A stretch of DNA of 33,117 bases from Oscillospiraceae bacterium (GTDB taxonomy: Bacteria; Bacillota; Clostridia; Oscillospirales; Oscillospiraceae), in contig SVLV01000015.1 of NCBI GenBank assembly GCA_015067765.1, positions 1 to 33,117 of the forward strand, written 5' to 3'. Below the pieces are notes generated by a model, which worked only from the letters and a program-made list of their open reading frames with translations, was not told the DNA's origin and did no database searches. The position numbers were made by a program, and so were the translations under genes. Below are positions 25,222 through 33,117 of the stretch, in pieces. Every line of letters begins with the position of its first letter. Within the stretch, counting starts at the first letter, position 1.

Positions 25222-25974
25222 GTGAAACTGGTCAGCTGGAATGTCAACGGTCTGCGGGCCTGCCTGACAAAGGGCTTTTTGGACTATGTAGCCCAGGAAA
25301 ATCCGGATATTATCTGCCTGCAGGAGACCAAGCTGCAGCCGGAACAGGCTGTGTTTGAGCTGGAGGGCTATTACCGCTACTTCCATTCCGCCGAGAAGAA
25401 AGGGTATTCCGGAACGGCGGTGCTGACGAAGGAGGAGCCCCTCTCCGTCACTTATGATTTTGGCGATGAGATCCACCGCCATGAGGGCCGGATCATTACG
25501 GCAGAGTACCCGGAGTTCTGGCTGGTGTGCTGTTATACGCCCAACAGTCAGGATGGCCTCAAACGGCTGGAGTACCGCCTGCAGTGGGAGGACGATCTGC
25601 GGGAGTATCTGCAGCAGCTGGATGCCGTTAAGCCGGTGGTCTACTGCGGCGATCTGAATGTGGCCCATCAGGAGATCGACCTGAAAAATCCCAAAACCAA
25701 CCGTATGAATCCCGGCTTTACCGATCAGGAGCGGGAGAAGATGACCCGGCTGCTGTCCTGTGGCTTTGTGGACAGTTTCCGCTATCTGCATCCGGATGCG
25801 GAGGGCGCTTACAGCTGGTGGAGCTACCGCTACAATGCCCGCAAGAACAATGCCGGGTGGCGGATCGACTATTTCATCACATCCCAGCGCCTGGCTGCCC
25901 GGATTGCCGCCGCGGAGATCCGTTCGGAGGTCTATGGCAGCGATCACTGCCCTGTGGTACTGGAACTGAACTGA
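25222..25974 (+). CDS. xth: Exodeoxyribonuclease III
   Basis: Exonuclease III is an AP endonuclease and 3'-5' exonuclease of base-excision repair. The 250-residue product is a single endonuclease/exonuclease/phosphatase domain. WNVNGLR (6-12), LQETK with metal-binding Glu35, GDLNVAH (Asp144, Asn146), the WWSYR loop (about 199-203) and the C-terminal GSDHCPV (Asp241, His242) complete the active site. The GTG at 25222 is chosen because AGGAGGG lies eight bases upstream and the family begins MKLVSWN. The frame is open further upstream only through the T-box region. ABM and tatD genes follow closely in one run. Confidence 0.97.
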   Translation: MKLVSWNVNGLRACLTKGFLDYVAQENPDIICLQETKLQPEQAVFELEGYYRYFHSAEKKGYSGTAVLTKEEPLSVTYDFGDEIHRHEGRIITAEYPEFWLVCCYTPNSQDGLKRLEYRLQWEDDLREYLQQLDAVKPVVYCGDLNVAHQEIDLKNPKTNRMNPGFTDQEREKMTRLLSCGFVDSFRYLHPDAEGAYSWWSYRYNARKNNAGWRIDYFITSQRLAARIAAAEIRSEVYGSDHCPVVLELN

Positions 25975-25990
25975 GAAAAGGAGAAGGACT

Positions 25991-26290
25991 ATGGAAAACA
26001 AACTGTTTCATTTGCTGGTGACCTTTCATGCCAAGCCTGGCCAGCGGGAGAATTTTATGCGCAAGCTGGTGACCACCGGCCTGCTGGATACCATCCGGGC
26101 AGAGGATGGCTGCCAGCGCTATGACTTCTATCTGTCCGTGCAGGATGAGGATGAGGTGCTGCTGGTGGAGAGATGGGAGAGTCTGGCCCATCAGGAAGTG
26201 CATATGACTCAGCCCCATATGGCCATCATGCGGGAGATCCAGGCGGAGACCATTGCGTCTGTGGAACTGACGGAGTACGAGGTGCGGTAA
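25991..26290 (+). CDS. Putative quinol monooxygenase / ABM domain protein
   Basis: The 99-residue protein is a single ferredoxin-like ABM domain. It has HLLVTFHAKPGQRENFMRKL at the start, a central EDGCQRYDFYLSV strand, and the family's ERWESLAHQEVHMTQPHM helix with its conserved Trp and His. Members include YgiN-type quinol monooxygenases and small heme or polyketide oxygenases; many are stress-related. No cofactor or substrate can be read from the sequence. It starts 16 bases after xth, with AAAGGAGAAGG as ribosome binding site, and tatD begins directly after its stop. Confidence 0.85.
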   Translation: MENKLFHLLVTFHAKPGQRENFMRKLVTTGLLDTIRAEDGCQRYDFYLSVQDEDEVLLVERWESLAHQEVHMTQPHMAIMREIQAETIASVELTEYEVR

Positions 26291-27055
26291 ATGTTGTTTG
26301 ATACCCATGCGCATTATGACGATGAGCAGTTCGATAATGACCGCCAGACGCTGCTGGCGTCCCTGCCGGAACATGGTGTAGGGCTGGTGGTAAATCCCGG
26401 CATTACGGTGGAGACCTCCCGGCAGGCGGTGGATTTTGCCCGCTGTCATCCCCACATGTATGCGGCCGTGGGCATCCACCCGGAGAATTGCCACGACTTC
26501 TGTCCGGAGCAGATTCAGCAGCTGCGGCAGCTGGCGGCAGAGCCCAAGGTGGTGGCCATCGGCGAGATCGGTCTGGATTACTACTGGGCAGAAAATCCCC
26601 CCAAAGAGGTGCAGCAGGAGGCCTTCCGCTGCCAGCTGGCTTTGGCGGAGGAACTGCATCTGCCGGTGATCGTTCACGACCGGGAAGCCCATGCCGATAC
26701 CTTGTCCATGGTGCAGGAGTTCCCGAAGGTGACGGGCGTATTCCACTGCTTCTCCGGCTCGGTGGAGATGGCCCGGCAGCTGGTGGATATGGGGTGGATG
26801 CTGTCGTTCAACGGCGCGATCACCTTTAAAAATGCCCGCAAGGCACCGGAGGTGGTCCGGGCGATCCCGCTGGACCGGCTGATGATTGAGACGGATGCCC
26901 CCTATCTGACCCCTGTCCCCTATCGGGGCAAGCGCAATGACAGCACCTATGTTCATCTGGTGGCAGAGACCATTGCGGCCATCCGGGAGCTGCCGGTGGA
27001 AGAGGTGGTGCGCATCACCACGGAAAACGGCAAACGATTTTTTGGCATTGCATAA
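26291..27055 (+). CDS. tatD: TatD family metal-dependent hydrolase
   Basis: TatD proteins are TIM-barrel metallo-hydrolases with 3'-5' exonuclease/DNase activity linked to DNA repair and quality control. The 254-residue product has all metal ligands: DTHAH (His6, His8), GEIGLDYYW (Glu92), VIVHDR (His129), FHCFSG (His152) and ETDAPYLTP (Asp202). The ATG follows directly on the ABM stop, with GAGGTG six bases before the start inside the upstream gene. Clustering with xth suggests a nuclease/repair operon. Bacillus usually has this gene near metS, and here metG is also close. Confidence 0.94.
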   Translation: MLFDTHAHYDDEQFDNDRQTLLASLPEHGVGLVVNPGITVETSRQAVDFARCHPHMYAAVGIHPENCHDFCPEQIQQLRQLAAEPKVVAIGEIGLDYYWAENPPKEVQQEAFRCQLALAEELHLPVIVHDREAHADTLSMVQEFPKVTGVFHCFSGSVEMARQLVDMGWMLSFNGAITFKNARKAPEVVRAIPLDRLMIETDAPYLTPVPYRGKRNDSTYVHLVAETIAAIRELPVEEVVRITTENGKRFFGIA

Positions 27056-27060
27056 AGAAA

Positions 27061-27098
27061 AACGGGAAGTGTGTAAGCACTTCCCGTTTTATTTTTTG
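27061..27098. terminator. Bidirectional terminator between tatD and the HAD gene
   Basis: A perfect 11-bp stem (27061-27071 with 27078-27088) and six-base loop are followed by TTATTTTTTG. An A-rich run on the other side serves the converging gene. Confidence 0.88.
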
Positions 27099-27944
27099 TC
27101 AATAGAGCTTGTCCAGCTCGGCGATCATGGCAGCCATGGTATGTTCCCGGCAGTCGGGGAGGATCCGGATGCCCTCCACCCGGTGTACCGCCTCAATGGC
27201 ATTGGCCGGAGCGAAGGGGATGCGGGCCGCCTGCAGCATGGGGATGTCATTGGCGTGGTCGCCGATGCAGTACAGATGTTGGGGATCCATCCCCAGCATT
27301 TCCACCAGCCGATGGACCATGCCGCCCTTGTTGCCGCCCTTGGCGGTGACCTCCAGCAGATAGTTGCTGGCGAAGAACACCTCATATTCGTGGCCCCAGG
27401 GCTGACTTTTGATGTAGTCCGCGATCTGGCCCAGCTTAGGCTGATACTCCTCAAACAGCAGCTTCATAATGGGCAGAGGCGCATCAAAGATGCTCTCCAG
27501 CGTCACCGTGGGGGAGTGGGTCAGGTGCAGATGGTTGCGGGTCAGCTCATTGGGGTTGATGGCGTGCATGTCATTGTTGTCGTGATAGATCTCAAAGGCC
27601 ACACCAGGCAGGACCTCCAGCAGCTGCGCCATGTGTTCCCGGACCTGATCCGGCAGAAAGGCGGTGTGGAGATATTCTCCCTTGGCGAAGTCGTAGATGG
27701 CGCCGCCGTTAAAGAGGATGGTAGGCCCGTTCATGGGCACGCCGGACGCCAGCGGTGCGAAGGCAGGTAGTGCCCGGCCGGTAGCGATGCAGAAGGTGCC
27801 CCCCTGCTCCATAAAGTAACGGATGGCGTCGGTGTTTTCCCGGCTGACGGTAGGCAGCTCTGTTCCGTGCGTCAGAGCGCGCTCGGAGTAGATCAGTGTA
27901 TTGTCATAATCGCTGACGATCAGAACGCCGTCAAACTTTCCCAT
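27099..27944 (-). CDS. HAD superfamily (Cof-like, type IIB) phosphatase
   Basis: The 281-residue product is a HAD hydrolase with a IIB-type cap. The nucleophile motif is SDYDNTL (11-17), motif II is CIATGRA, and the late metal motif is GDHANDIPML. The Lys of motif III sits in KGGNKGGMVHRL. Such enzymes dephosphorylate sugar phosphates, FMN-related compounds or other small molecules; the substrate cannot be predicted. A GAGGTG site lies seven bases before the ATG. It begins 34 bases after ricT and probably ends the holB-ricT transcript. Confidence 0.88.
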   Translation of the reverse strand: MGKFDGVLIVSDYDNTLIYSERALTHGTELPTVSRENTDAIRYFMEQGGTFCIATGRALPAFAPLASGVPMNGPTILFNGGAIYDFAKGEYLHTAFLPDQVREHMAQLLEVLPGVAFEIYHDNNDMHAINPNELTRNHLHLTHSPTVTLESIFDAPLPIMKLLFEEYQPKLGQIADYIKSQPWGHEYEVFFASNYLLEVTAKGGNKGGMVHRLVEMLGMDPQHLYCIGDHANDIPMLQAARIPFAPANAIEAVHRVEGIRILPDCREHTMAAMIAELDKLY

Positions 27945-27978
27945 GGGGGTTCACCTCGATTCCTGTGATGGATTTGGA

Positions 27979-29298
27979 TCAGGCCTGAGGCTTGGAGCTC
28001 TCACCGTGACAGCTGCCTCCGCGGTGGCGGCGGCGTCCACCCCGGTGACGGGGCTTTTTGGCCTGTCCCTCGCCGCCCTCGGCCTTGGGTGCATCGGTGC
28101 GGGGGATCTGCTTGGGCTGAGGAACTGCCTGCTCACCGGCCGGCTTGCGGCCGCGGCTGCGGCGACGGCGGCGCTGACCGCCCTCGGACCGGGCCTCGTC
28201 CTTCCCGACCTCGGAAACGGCGGCGGGAGCATCCTCCTTTCGGGTGGTGCGGACTTCTGCGGCGGCAGTCTCCCCGGCGGTCTTCTGACCGCCTCTGCGG
28301 CCACGGCTGCGGCGACGGCGGCGCTGACCACCCTCCTGCTGTTCCTCCTCAACGGAAGGAATCTCAGACAGGGGCTCCACATGGAAATCGGAGATGATGG
28401 CCGGCAGGGGGATCTCCTCCTCGGGCTTCTCCTCCACATAGCGCTCGGGGCGCTTGGAGGGGATAACGATACCGTCCCGGCTGCCCTTGCCATTGCGCAG
28501 AACGCAGATCTCGCAATTGTGGTAGCAGCGGGGGGATTCGGGCTGCTGGTCCAGACGGACCGTGACCGTCTCCTTCAGCACATTCACATCGCTGACATTG
28601 CCCACACCGTCGGGAGTCTGAACAAAGGAATCGTTCTTGGGCAGGCGCTTCAGGGCATCCTCATAGGCATCCTGCTCATACTTCAGGCAGCACATGAGGC
28701 GGCCGCAGGTGCCGGAGATCTTGGTGGGGTTGAGAGACAGGTTCTGAGTCTTGGCCATCTTGATGGACACGGGAACGAAGGCGTCCATAAACTGGCTGCA
28801 GCAGAAGGGGCGCCCGCAGATGCCCAGGCCGCCCAGCATCTTGGCCTCATCCCGCACGCCGATCTGGCGCAGTTCAATGCGGGCGCGGAAGATGCCGGCC
28901 AAATCCTTTACCAGTTCCCGGAAATCCACACGGCCGTCAGCCGTGAAGAAAAACAGGATCTTGTTGCCCTCGAAGCTGCACTCCACGCGCACCAGCTTCA
29001 TCTCCAGCTGGTGCTCCAGAATCTTCTTCTGGCAGACCTCGAAGGCGTCCTTTTCCCGGCTGCGGTTGTGGCTGTCGATCCGACGGTCGGCCTCGGTGGC
29101 AAGACGGACCACCGGGCGCAGAGGCTGCACCACCAGCTGGTCATCCACCCCGTGGTTTCCTTCGGCGCACTGGGCAAACTCCAGGCCCTGAGAGGTCTCC
29201 ACGATCACATCCTGGCCGGCGGCAACGGTCAGCTCGCCGGGATCAAAGAAGTAGGTTTTGGGTCCGCTGCGGAAGCGGACAGAGATTACAGTAGTCAT
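27979..29298 (-). CDS. ricT: PSP1 domain regulator RicT (YaaT) with arginine-rich tail
   Basis: RicT forms the Y-complex with RicA and RicF. In Bacillus this complex binds iron-sulfur clusters, assists RNase Y and promotes sporulation. The 439-residue product has the conserved PSP1 core (about 1-270) with the clustered cysteines GICGRPFCC (Cys161, 166, 167) and GTCGRLMCC (Cys198, 203, 204). Its extra C-terminal tail (about 315-439) is low-complexity, rich in Arg, Gly, Glu and Ala, with the block GGQRRRRRSRGR twice, 50 residues apart. Bacillus RicT (about 275) lacks such a tail. The ATG at 29298 follows AAAGGA. It sits 13 bases after holB, its usual neighbour. Confidence 0.93.
   Translation of the reverse strand: MTTVISVRFRSGPKTYFFDPGELTVAAGQDVIVETSQGLEFAQCAEGNHGVDDQLVVQPLRPVVRLATEADRRIDSHNRSREKDAFEVCQKKILEHQLEMKLVRVECSFEGNKILFFFTADGRVDFRELVKDLAGIFRARIELRQIGVRDEAKMLGGLGICGRPFCCSQFMDAFVPVSIKMAKTQNLSLNPTKISGTCGRLMCCLKYEQDAYEDALKRLPKNDSFVQTPDGVGNVSDVNVLKETVTVRLDQQPESPRCYHNCEICVLRNGKGSRDGIVIPSKRPERYVEEKPEEEIPLPAIISDFHVEPLSEIPSVEEEQQEGGQRRRRRSRGRRGGQKTAGETAAAEVRTTRKEDAPAAVSEVGKDEARSEGGQRRRRRSRGRKPAGEQAVPQPKQIPRTDAPKAEGGEGQAKKPRHRGGRRRHRGGSCHGESSKPQA
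28154..28329. repeat. 26-bp perfect direct repeat in the ricT tail
   Basis: The segments 28154-28179 and 28304-28329 are identical, 150 bases apart and in frame. Each encodes the G-Q-R5-S-R block of the RicT tail. They could mediate in-frame expansion or loss of 50 codons. Confidence 0.9.
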
Positions 29299-29311
29299 AA
29301 GAATATCCTTT

Positions 29312-30184
29312 CTATACCGGGGAGTGCGTACAGATCCCCTCCCACCGGGCAGCAACCGCGCCCAGTACATGGCCGATTCCCACATTAAAACGGCACTCAT
29401 TGCTGTAATGATCCAGCAGCTCGATCAGCTGGCTTAACTGCCGGCGGCTGAGACCGCGGCTCAGCAGACCGACGCAATCAGAGCCGGAATCAGCCTCTGC
29501 CGGGGCTCCACATTGCAGGCGCAGAGCCTGTACCGCCATAAGACGGGCCTCCAGCAGCAGATTCTGCAGCTGCTCCCGGGTCATGCGGCGACCCTCCAGA
29601 CCAATCAGAAACTGGGTGGCAGGGAGCGGATCTCTCCCGGCCAAGATGCGGCACAGCTCCTGCGCCGCTGCCTGCTGATCGGTGCGCTCCTCATCGCCCA
29701 GCAGCTTCCACTCTACGCAGCGGGAGCGGATGGTGGGCAGAAGGGTGGAGGCGCTTTCCGTGCAGAAGAGGAAGGCAGCATAGGCGGGGCCCTCCTCCAC
29801 GATCTTCAGCAGCACATCCTGGTTGCGGGTGTTCAGCTGGCGGCTGTCGGGAAAGATGTAAATCTTACGCTCGCCGTCATTGGGGCGGATATACACATCC
29901 TGCCGCATCTGGCGCACAGCCTCCACCTGCAGCTCCTTGTGCTCCGGATCCTGTTGAAAACTCACATCCGGGTGGATATCCTGCAGCACTTTGCGGCAGG
30001 CAGAACATTGCAGACAGGGGCGGCCATCCGCTGCGCGGCACACCAACGCGGCCGCGGTAAAGCGGGCGGCGGACAGGCGGTCACCCGTACCGGAGAGAAT
30101 GATGGCGTGAGGAATGGTGCCGTGCTGGGCGCAGCGGCGGATCATGGCGACCAGAGACTGGTTTTTCGACATGAAATTGTGCAT
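29312..30184 (-). CDS. holB: DNA polymerase III subunit delta'
   Basis: HolB is the delta' subunit of the clamp loader that places DnaN on primed DNA. The 290-residue protein has the AAA+ N-terminus with a degenerate P-loop (SGTGDRLSAA, no GK[ST]), the four-Cys zinc site (Cys49, Cys57, Cys60, Cys63), and the sensor region VLLKIVEEGPAYAAFLFCTES followed by SRC. Loss of the Walker lysine is typical of delta', which acts structurally, and separates it from DnaX. AAGGAG lies before the ATG. It heads a short run with ricT, a synteny common in Firmicutes. Confidence 0.93.
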   Translation of the reverse strand: MHNFMSKNQSLVAMIRRCAQHGTIPHAIILSGTGDRLSAARFTAAALVCRAADGRPCLQCSACRKVLQDIHPDVSFQQDPEHKELQVEAVRQMRQDVYIRPNDGERKIYIFPDSRQLNTRNQDVLLKIVEEGPAYAAFLFCTESASTLLPTIRSRCVEWKLLGDEERTDQQAAAQELCRILAGRDPLPATQFLIGLEGRRMTREQLQNLLLEARLMAVQALRLQCGAPAEADSGSDCVGLLSRGLSRRQLSQLIELLDHYSNECRFNVGIGHVLGAVAARWEGICTHSPV

Positions 30185-30225
30185 TCCCCACTCACTCCTT
30201 TGTTATATGCATATGAATGCAATTT

Positions 30226-30255
30226 AGTATAACACAAAGCACAGAAGTCCCGCAA
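30226..30255 (-). promoter_or_regulatory. Candidate promoter of holB-ricT
   Basis: TTGCGG (30255-30250), an 18-base spacer and TATACT (30231-30226) lie about 40 bases upstream of holB. The -35 match is modest. Confidence 0.5.
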
Positions 30256-30371
30256 GGAGTAAGAAAGGCTTTTTTTCGGGAAAATGTTTCCGAAAAGGTT
30301 TCTTAAAAGGAGAAAAGCAGGTTGAGTTTCGAAAAATGTAGGGAAAAGATGATTTTTTCACAAATTCAGTC

Positions 30372-30400
30372 TTGCTTTTGGCCAAAGATGTGCCTATAAT
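30372..30400 (+). promoter_or_regulatory. Sigma-A promoter of ppdK
   Basis: TTGCTT (30372-30377), a 17-base spacer and a perfect TATAAT (30395-30400) lie 46 bases before the ppdK start. The rest of the AT-rich gap 30256-30371 shows nothing else. Confidence 0.82.
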
Positions 30401-30446
30401 AAATTGTTCTTAATAATTTTGCATTACAATTTTTGGAGGGACACAA

Positions 30447-33080
30447 ATGAGCAAAAAGTATTGTTATCTCTTTACTGAGGGTAACGCCAAGATGCGCGAG
30501 CTGCTGGGCGGCAAAGGTGCCAACCTGGCCGAGATGACCAATATCGGTCTGCCCGTGCCTCAGGGCTTCACCATCACCACCGAGGCCTGCACTCAGTATT
30601 ACGAGGATGGCCAGAAGATCAATGATGGTATCATGGCCGAGATCATGGAATATATCGAGAAGATGGAGAACATCACCGGCAAGAAGTTCGGTGATCTGGA
30701 GAATCCTCTGCTGGTCTCTGTCCGTTCCGGCGCCCGCGCCTCTATGCCCGGTATGATGGATACCATCCTGAACCTGGGTCTGAATGAGGAAGTGGTGGAG
30801 GTTATCGCCAAGAAGTCCGGCAACCCCCGCTGGGCATGGGACTGCTATCGCCGTTTCATCCAGATGTACTCCGACGTGGTTATGGAAGTGGGCAAGAAGT
30901 ACTTCGAGCAGCTGATCGACGCCATGAAGGAAGCCAAGGGTGTGACTCAGGACGTGGAGCTGACCGCTGAGGATCTGCAGGAGCTGGCCGGCCAGTTCAA
31001 GGCTGAGTACAAGGCCAAGATCGGTCAGGACTTCCCCTCCGACCCCAAGGAGCAGCTGATGGGCGCCGTCAAGGCCGTGTTCCGTTCCTGGGACAACCCC
31101 CGCGCCAACATCTATCGCCGCGACAACGATATCCCCTACTCCTGGGGTACTGCCGTCAACGTCCAGTCCATGGCCTTCGGCAACATGGGCGACGATTGCG
31201 GTACCGGCGTTGCCTTTACCCGCAACCCCGCCACCGGCGAGAAGAAGCTGATGGGCGAGTTCCTGACCAACGCCCAGGGCGAGGACGTGGTGGCCGGTGT
31301 CCGTACCCCCATGCCCATCGACCAGATGGCTGAGAAGTTCCCCGAGGCCTTTGAGCAGTTCCAGAATGTCTGCAAGCTGCTGGAGGACCATTATCGTGAT
31401 ATGCAGGACATGGAGTTCACCGTGGAAGCCGGCAAGCTCTACATGCTGCAGACCCGTAACGGCAAGCGTACCGCTGCTGCCGCACTGAAGATCGCCTGCG
31501 ATCTGGTGGATGAGGGCATGATCTCCGAGCAGGAGGCCGTGGCCATGATCGATCCCCGTAACCTGGATACCCTGCTGCATCCCCAGTTCGATGCCAAGGC
31601 TCTGAAGACCACCGAGCCTGTTGGCAAGGCCCTGCCCGCCTCCCCCGGTGCCGCCTGCGGCAAGATCGTCTTCACCGCTGAGGACGCCAAGGCCTGGGCT
31701 GACCGCGGCGAGAAGGTGGTTCTGGTCCGTCTGGAGACCTCTCCCGAGGATATCGAGGGCATGAAGGCTGCTCAGGGCATCCTGACCGTCCGCGGCGGTA
31801 TGACCTCCCACGCTGCCGTTGTGGCCCGCGGCATGGGTACCTGCTGCGTGTCCGGCTGCTCCGCCATCAGTATGGATGAGGAGAACAAGCAGTTCACTCT
31901 GTCCGGCAAGACCTACAAGGAAGGTGACTGGCTGAGCCTGGACGGCTCCACCGGTAACATCTATGACGGCGCTATCCCCACTGTGGATGCCTCCGTCACC
32001 GGCGACTTCGGCCGTATCATGGAGTGGGCTGACAAGTATCGCCGCCTGAAGGTCCGCACCAATGCCGATACCCCCGCCGATGCTGCCCGTGCCCGTTCTC
32101 TGGGTGCTCAGGGTATCGGTCTGTGCCGTACCGAGCATATGTTCTTCGAGGGTGACCGCATCGCCGCCATCCGCGAGATGATCTGCTCCGACACCGTGGA
32201 GGAGCGTCAGGCTGCTCTGGCAAAGCTGCTGCCCATGCAGCAGGGCGACTTCGAGGGCATCTATGAGGCCATGGAGGGTTGCCCCGTCACCATCCGTTAT
32301 CTGGATCCCCCTCTGCATGAGTTTGTGCCCACCGAGGAGGCCGATATCGAACTGCTGGCCAAGACCCAGGGCAAGACCGTTCAGCAGATCAAGGACATCA
32401 TTGCCTCTCTGCATGAGTTCAACCCCATGATGGGTCACCGTGGCTGCCGTCTGGCTGTCACCTATCCCGAGATCGCTGAGATGCAGACCCGTGCTGTCAT
32501 CCGCGCTGCCATCAACGTGCAGAATAAGCACCCCGAGTGGACCATGGTTCCCGAGATCATGATCCCCCTGGTTGGCGAGATCAAGGAGCTGAAGTACGTC
32601 AAGGATGTGGTGGTCAAGACCGCCAATGAGGAGCTGGCCAATGCCGGTAGCGACATGAAGTACCTGGTGGGTACCATGATCGAGATCCCCCGTGCTGCTC
32701 TGACCGCTGACGAGATCGCCAAGGAGGCCGACTTCTTCTCCTTCGGCACCAACGACCTGACTCAGATGACCTTCGGCTTCTCCCGTGACGACGCCGGCAA
32801 GTTCCTGGATGCTTACTACGATAAGAAGATCTATGAGAACGATCCCTTCGCCCGTCTGGATCAGAACGGCGTTGGCAAGCTGGTGGATATGGCCTGCAAG
32901 CTGGGCCGCTCCGTCCGCGACGACCTGCACCTGGGCATCTGCGGCGAGCACGGCGGTGATCCCTCCTCCGTGGAGTTCTGCCACCGCGTGGGTCTGGACT
33001 ATGTGTCCTGCTCCCCCTTCCGTGTGCCCATCGCCCGTCTGGCTGCCGCACAGGCTGCTATCAAATATGGGGAGGACTAA
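30447..33080 (+). CDS. ppdK: Pyruvate, phosphate dikinase
   Basis: PPDK interconverts pyruvate, ATP and phosphate with PEP, AMP and pyrophosphate, used in anaerobes for glycolysis or gluconeogenesis. The 877-residue protein is complete. It has an N-terminal ATP-grasp nucleotide domain (GGKGANLAEM, 22-31), a central swivelling domain with the phospho-histidine in GGMTSHAAVVARG (His455), and a C-terminal TIM-barrel with catalytic Cys832 in GICGEHGGDP. These positions nearly equal those of the well-studied Clostridium symbiosum enzyme (His455, Cys831). GGAGGG precedes the ATG. Codon use is strongly biased to C/T-ending codons, suggesting high expression. Confidence 0.99.
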   Translation: MSKKYCYLFTEGNAKMRELLGGKGANLAEMTNIGLPVPQGFTITTEACTQYYEDGQKINDGIMAEIMEYIEKMENITGKKFGDLENPLLVSVRSGARASMPGMMDTILNLGLNEEVVEVIAKKSGNPRWAWDCYRRFIQMYSDVVMEVGKKYFEQLIDAMKEAKGVTQDVELTAEDLQELAGQFKAEYKAKIGQDFPSDPKEQLMGAVKAVFRSWDNPRANIYRRDNDIPYSWGTAVNVQSMAFGNMGDDCGTGVAFTRNPATGEKKLMGEFLTNAQGEDVVAGVRTPMPIDQMAEKFPEAFEQFQNVCKLLEDHYRDMQDMEFTVEAGKLYMLQTRNGKRTAAAALKIACDLVDEGMISEQEAVAMIDPRNLDTLLHPQFDAKALKTTEPVGKALPASPGAACGKIVFTAEDAKAWADRGEKVVLVRLETSPEDIEGMKAAQGILTVRGGMTSHAAVVARGMGTCCVSGCSAISMDEENKQFTLSGKTYKEGDWLSLDGSTGNIYDGAIPTVDASVTGDFGRIMEWADKYRRLKVRTNADTPADAARARSLGAQGIGLCRTEHMFFEGDRIAAIREMICSDTVEERQAALAKLLPMQQGDFEGIYEAMEGCPVTIRYLDPPLHEFVPTEEADIELLAKTQGKTVQQIKDIIASLHEFNPMMGHRGCRLAVTYPEIAEMQTRAVIRAAINVQNKHPEWTMVPEIMIPLVGEIKELKYVKDVVVKTANEELANAGSDMKYLVGTMIEIPRAALTADEIAKEADFFSFGTNDLTQMTFGFSRDDAGKFLDAYYDKKIYENDPFARLDQNGVGKLVDMACKLGRSVRDDLHLGICGEHGGDPSSVEFCHRVGLDYVSCSPFRVPIARLAAAQAAIKYGED

Positions 33081-33117
33081 TCTGTACTTCAGTTTTAAGG
33101 TTAATTTCGACCAAGCA

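Noticed and set aside
28141-28340. CRISPR-like or mobile repeat in the ricT region
   Set aside because: Only two copies, in frame within the coding sequence, differing from CRISPR in spacing and origin. They encode protein repeats.
30366-32984. An 872-codon open frame on the minus strand, opposite ppdK
   Set aside because: Same cause: strong codon bias in a highly expressed gene. The translation is a Gly/His/Leu-rich sequence without recognisable motifs.

Overview
The window is a chromosomal replication-origin region from a low-GC-lineage but moderately GC-rich, spore-forming, butyrate-producing member of the Clostridia. The family Oscillospiraceae and relatives such as Flavonifractor, Oscillibacter or Lawsonibacter fit best. 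This placement is an inference from gene content: germination protease, RicT, butyrate kinase, PPDK, single-chain GlyRS, two T-box leaders and the dnaA-dnaN-yaaA-recF-remB-gyrB-gyrA order. No rRNA gene is present to confirm it. Layout: (1) 1-2700, an accessory segment on the plus strand. It holds the 3' part of an MmeI/type IIL-like DNA methyltransferase whose central recognition region is poorer in GC than its flanks. Next comes a gene of unknown family, apparently split by a one-base frameshift, whose C-terminal half carries an R-x4-H motif resembling HEPN ribonucleases. (2) 2700-4900, minus strand: T-box-controlled glycyl-tRNA synthetase and rpsT. (3) 4900-6650: spore protease gpr facing nadE. 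(4) 6860-16800, minus strand: the origin-left gene run dnaA, dnaN, yaaA, recF, remB, gyrB, gyrA, trmO, rnhA, with several overlapping stop/start codons. (5) Origin: DnaA-box clusters lie both between dnaA and dnaN, next to an AT-rich DnaA-trio-like element, and upstream of dnaA. This is a bipartite oriC of the Bacillus type. (6) 17040-19960, plus strand: rpmH, rnpA, yidD, yidC, khpB, ending at a strong terminator; mnmE, mnmG and rsmG do not follow. (7) 20098-22790: butyrate kinase, MntP-type manganese exporter and an ADP-ribosylglycohydrolase. (8) 22800-25200: methionyl-tRNA synthetase behind a methionine T-box, divergent from exonuclease III. (9) 25222-27055: xth, a small ABM-domain protein and tatD. 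(10) 27099-30184, minus strand: holB, ricT and a HAD phosphatase. (11) 30447-33080: a complete pyruvate phosphate dikinase gene. How the genes work together: the core encodes initiation (DnaA), the sliding clamp (DnaN), clamp loading (HolB), gap repair (RecF), topology (GyrAB), RNA primer/R-loop removal (RnhA) and AP-site repair (Xth). The opposite arm encodes ribosome and RNase P assembly and membrane insertion. Both arms run mostly away from the origin, so core genes are co-oriented with replication. Metabolic genes (buk, ppdK, nadE) and T-box-regulated synthetases fit an anaerobe that senses amino acids through uncharged tRNA. Most of the window is ordinary core genome. The parts most worth a second look are the broken R-x4-H gene beside the methyltransferase, the origin architecture, the natural residues at quinolone-relevant gyrase positions, and the arginine-rich tail on RicT.
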